Translations under genes and position numbers: made by a program
Notes under the pieces: generated by a model
What the model saw: the letters and a program-made list of their open reading frames with translations, nothing else
What the model was told of the DNA's origin: nothing
Databases searched by the model: none
Assembly (NCBI GenBank): GCA_019247135.1
Contig: JAFAPL010000748.1
Span: 1-6,771, forward strand
Direction of reading: 5' to 3'
DNA from: Chloroflexota bacterium
Lineage (GTDB): Bacteria; Chloroflexota; UBA6077; CF-72
Length of the DNA stretch: 6,771 nt
In this document: positions 5,562 through 6,771 of the stretch, piece after piece
How positions within the stretch are numbered: position 1 is the stretch's first letter
Layout: each line of letters begins with the position of its first letter

Positions 5562-6400
5562 GCCTACGCCGAGGTCGACCGAGTGCTGGGCGCCACCACC
5601 ACGATGGCCGACGCCTGAAGAACGGAAACGTGCTGTTGCTGTGCGCGCAGGAGCTTCCTGACTCGGTGGCAAATCACGTACAGGGCGGACTGGCTGGTAC
5701 CGAAGCGGATGGACGCATCTGGGCGGACTATCTGGTGGAGTTGACGACCGCTGGCGAGCCTGTTGTGGACCTGGCGCAGCTGGGAACACCTCGATCCGTC
5801 GAGCCACCCTCTCACGCTGCCGAGCGACGAACGCGCATTCTGGACGCATGGCAATGCGATATGTGAGCTGGATGACGGCAGTTTCCTGCTCAACATGCGC
5901 AATCTCTCGACGATCGTCCGCATCAACCGGCAGACGAATGAGATCGATTGGGAGCTGGGCCCACCGCCGCTAGCTGGCGCGCATGGCGTCAACCAGCTCG
6001 CAAACCTCAACCTGCTGATCTTCGACAATGGACCGTTCCGTGTCGACCAGGCCAGACTGTCGCCAACCGCGGCACCGTTCTCGCGGGTCATCGAGCTCGA
6101 TCCGAGCACCCACGAGATCGTGTGGAGCTACCAAGAACCGCTCGGATGGCAGTTCTTCAGGCCTTTGCTTTCGAACGCGCAGCGACTCCCCAATGGCAAC
6201 ACGTTCATCAATGAAGGACTGACCGGGCGCCTGTTCGAGGTGACGCCGGGGGTGATGTGGTCTGGGAATACGTGCATCCCTACCTCGGCCCGGCGGCGGC
6301 GCCAGACAAGGTACAGAGCAACATGATCTTCCGCGCCTATCGCTACAGCCAGGACCAAATCGCGGCGATCAGGGCAGGTAATCCAGGCAAGACTGGGTAA
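5562..6400 (+). pseudogene. Aryl-sulfate sulfotransferase (ASST family) with three frameshifts and missing N-terminus
   Basis: The protein must be read by switching frames. From 5562: AYAEVDRVL; a missing base after 5588 leads into RHHHDGRRLKNGNVLLLCAQ and ADYLVELTTAGEPV; an extra base at 5762-5765 leads into WTWRSWEHLD, FWTHGNAICELDDG, MRNLSTIVRINRQT, WELGPPPLAGAHG, LLIFDNGPFRVDQ, AQRLPNGNTFINEG and LFEVTPG. A base missing from the G-run 6248-6252 leads into DVVWEYVHPYLG and FRAYRYSQDQI, ending at TAA 6398-6400. These are the ordered beta-propeller repeats of ASST enzymes, which move sulfate between phenolic compounds. By analogy with E. coli AssT, the His in THGNA, the Arg in NMRN and the His in GAHG fall where catalytic residues sit; they are retained. 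The segment 5763-6326 alone is open, but its TTG start is an artefact. It could be a dead gene or an active gene with read errors. Confidence 0.8.
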
Positions 6401-6561
6401 TTTCGCCCAGGCCAACTGGTGTTCCCCGACCTATCGTGACGCGTTAGTTAACTCGAGCCGGCTCGGCCTGCAGGCGGCGTTTGCAGGGCGGCTGGGTTTC
6501 TCATGCTGCGAGCTGGCGTTTTTTCAGACCAATTGAGTGCCAGCCCGGGAGATCTTCTGAG
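6401..6561. other. Convergent intergenic region with a cluster of palindromes
   Basis: This gap separates the 3' ends of the sulfotransferase remnant and the LacI-family gene. Within 6439-6475 lie five palindromes: ACGCGT, GTTAAC, CTCGAG, CGAGCCGGCTCG and GCCTGCAGGC. A T6 run is at 6519-6524, but I could not pair a GC stem immediately before it, so no terminator is called with confidence. Confidence 0.4.
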
Positions 6562-6771
6562 TCACGCAGGCGCCCGTCGCGGAGGCCGCCGCCCCGGCTT
6601 GGCCACCCGATGATTCCCGATTGGACGCGCTGCCGACGATTCGCGAACGAGCAACTTTCCCTTCAGGATTACTCGCGCTGGGTGCTTCGAGCCCGTTCCG
6701 CGAAGACGGTCCACGAGCACTTCTGCTGCGCGTCGGCCGAGCTCGTACGTCGGTTGCGCGACCGTTGTCAG
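6562..6771 (-). CDS. LacI-family transcriptional regulator, C-terminal fragment
   Basis: Reading the - strand from the right edge, the frame is open for 69 residues to the TGA at 6562-6564; the DNA-binding head and most of the sugar-binding domain lie outside the window. The fragment begins LTTVAQPTYELGRRAAEVLV, then DRLRG, then ARVILKGKLLVRESSA. This is the standard end of LacI/GalR repressors, where 'TTVxQPxxxxGxxAxxxL' and 'LxxxLxxRxSS' close the periplasmic-binding-protein fold. After RESSA comes a basic, Pro/Arg-rich tail of about 25 residues, longer than usual and probably disordered. It is convergent with the sulfotransferase remnant, so it is unlikely to be in operon with it. The effector cannot be judged from this part; sugars are usual for the family. 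Confidence 0.82.
   Translation of the reverse strand: MTTVAQPTYELGRRAAEVLVDRLRGTGSKHPARVILKGKLLVRESSAARPIGNHRVAKPGRRPPRRAPA

Noticed and set aside
5403..5849. 148-residue - strand open frame
   Set aside because: It is antisense to the conserved sulfotransferase segments, Arg/Pro-rich and without motifs.
6480..6530. Rho-independent terminator at the T6 run
   Set aside because: No GC-rich stem could be paired directly upstream of 6519-6524.

Overview
The window is GC-rich bacterial DNA. The mix of genes recalls Chloroflexota of the Thermomicrobia type: an FDxLxR-type N-terminus followed by a twin-arginine signal, a MauE/DoxX-thioredoxin fusion, a metagenome-style aryl-sulfate sulfotransferase and a LacI regulator. 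This placement is an inference from protein style, not a measured affiliation.

Left region (1-1266, + strand): the 3' part of a two-gene Mu/Tn7-like (TniA/TniB-type) transposon. It holds the C-terminal domain of a DDE transposase, then a MuB/TniB-like AAA+ ATPase whose start codon overlaps the transposase stop. The ATPase gene carries a one-base insertion near 435, just before the Walker A motif. Right after it come two 19-nt direct repeats 23 nt apart, ending in ACA at 1264-1266; these look like the transposase-binding sites and right terminus of the element. Positions 1267-1774 hold no convincing intact gene: a possible integrase N-terminal remnant, two overlapping palindromes, a weak small ORF and a strong hairpin.

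Centre (1775-5041, - strand): three intact genes that look like one module, in the order 5041->3428, 3413->2883, 2704->1775. The first is a membrane MauE-like protein fused to two thioredoxin-fold domains (CGPC and CGFC). The second is a small LuxR-type HTH protein. The third is a predicted Tat-exported protein with 42 cysteines. The first two are 14 nt apart. Between the second and third is a leader with four copies of a TATCTA-like box spaced 22-24 nt apart. The hypothesis is a self-contained system in which the membrane thiol-disulfide protein serves disulfide formation or repair in the exported cysteine-rich protein, with the HTH protein controlling its expression.

Right region (5042-6771): a putative promoter for the operon, then an aryl-sulfate sulfotransferase reading on the + strand that is broken by three single-base frameshifts and lacks a recognisable N-terminus. 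Convergent with it, at the right edge on the - strand, is the C-terminal part of a LacI-family repressor. No RNA gene or CRISPR array was seen.
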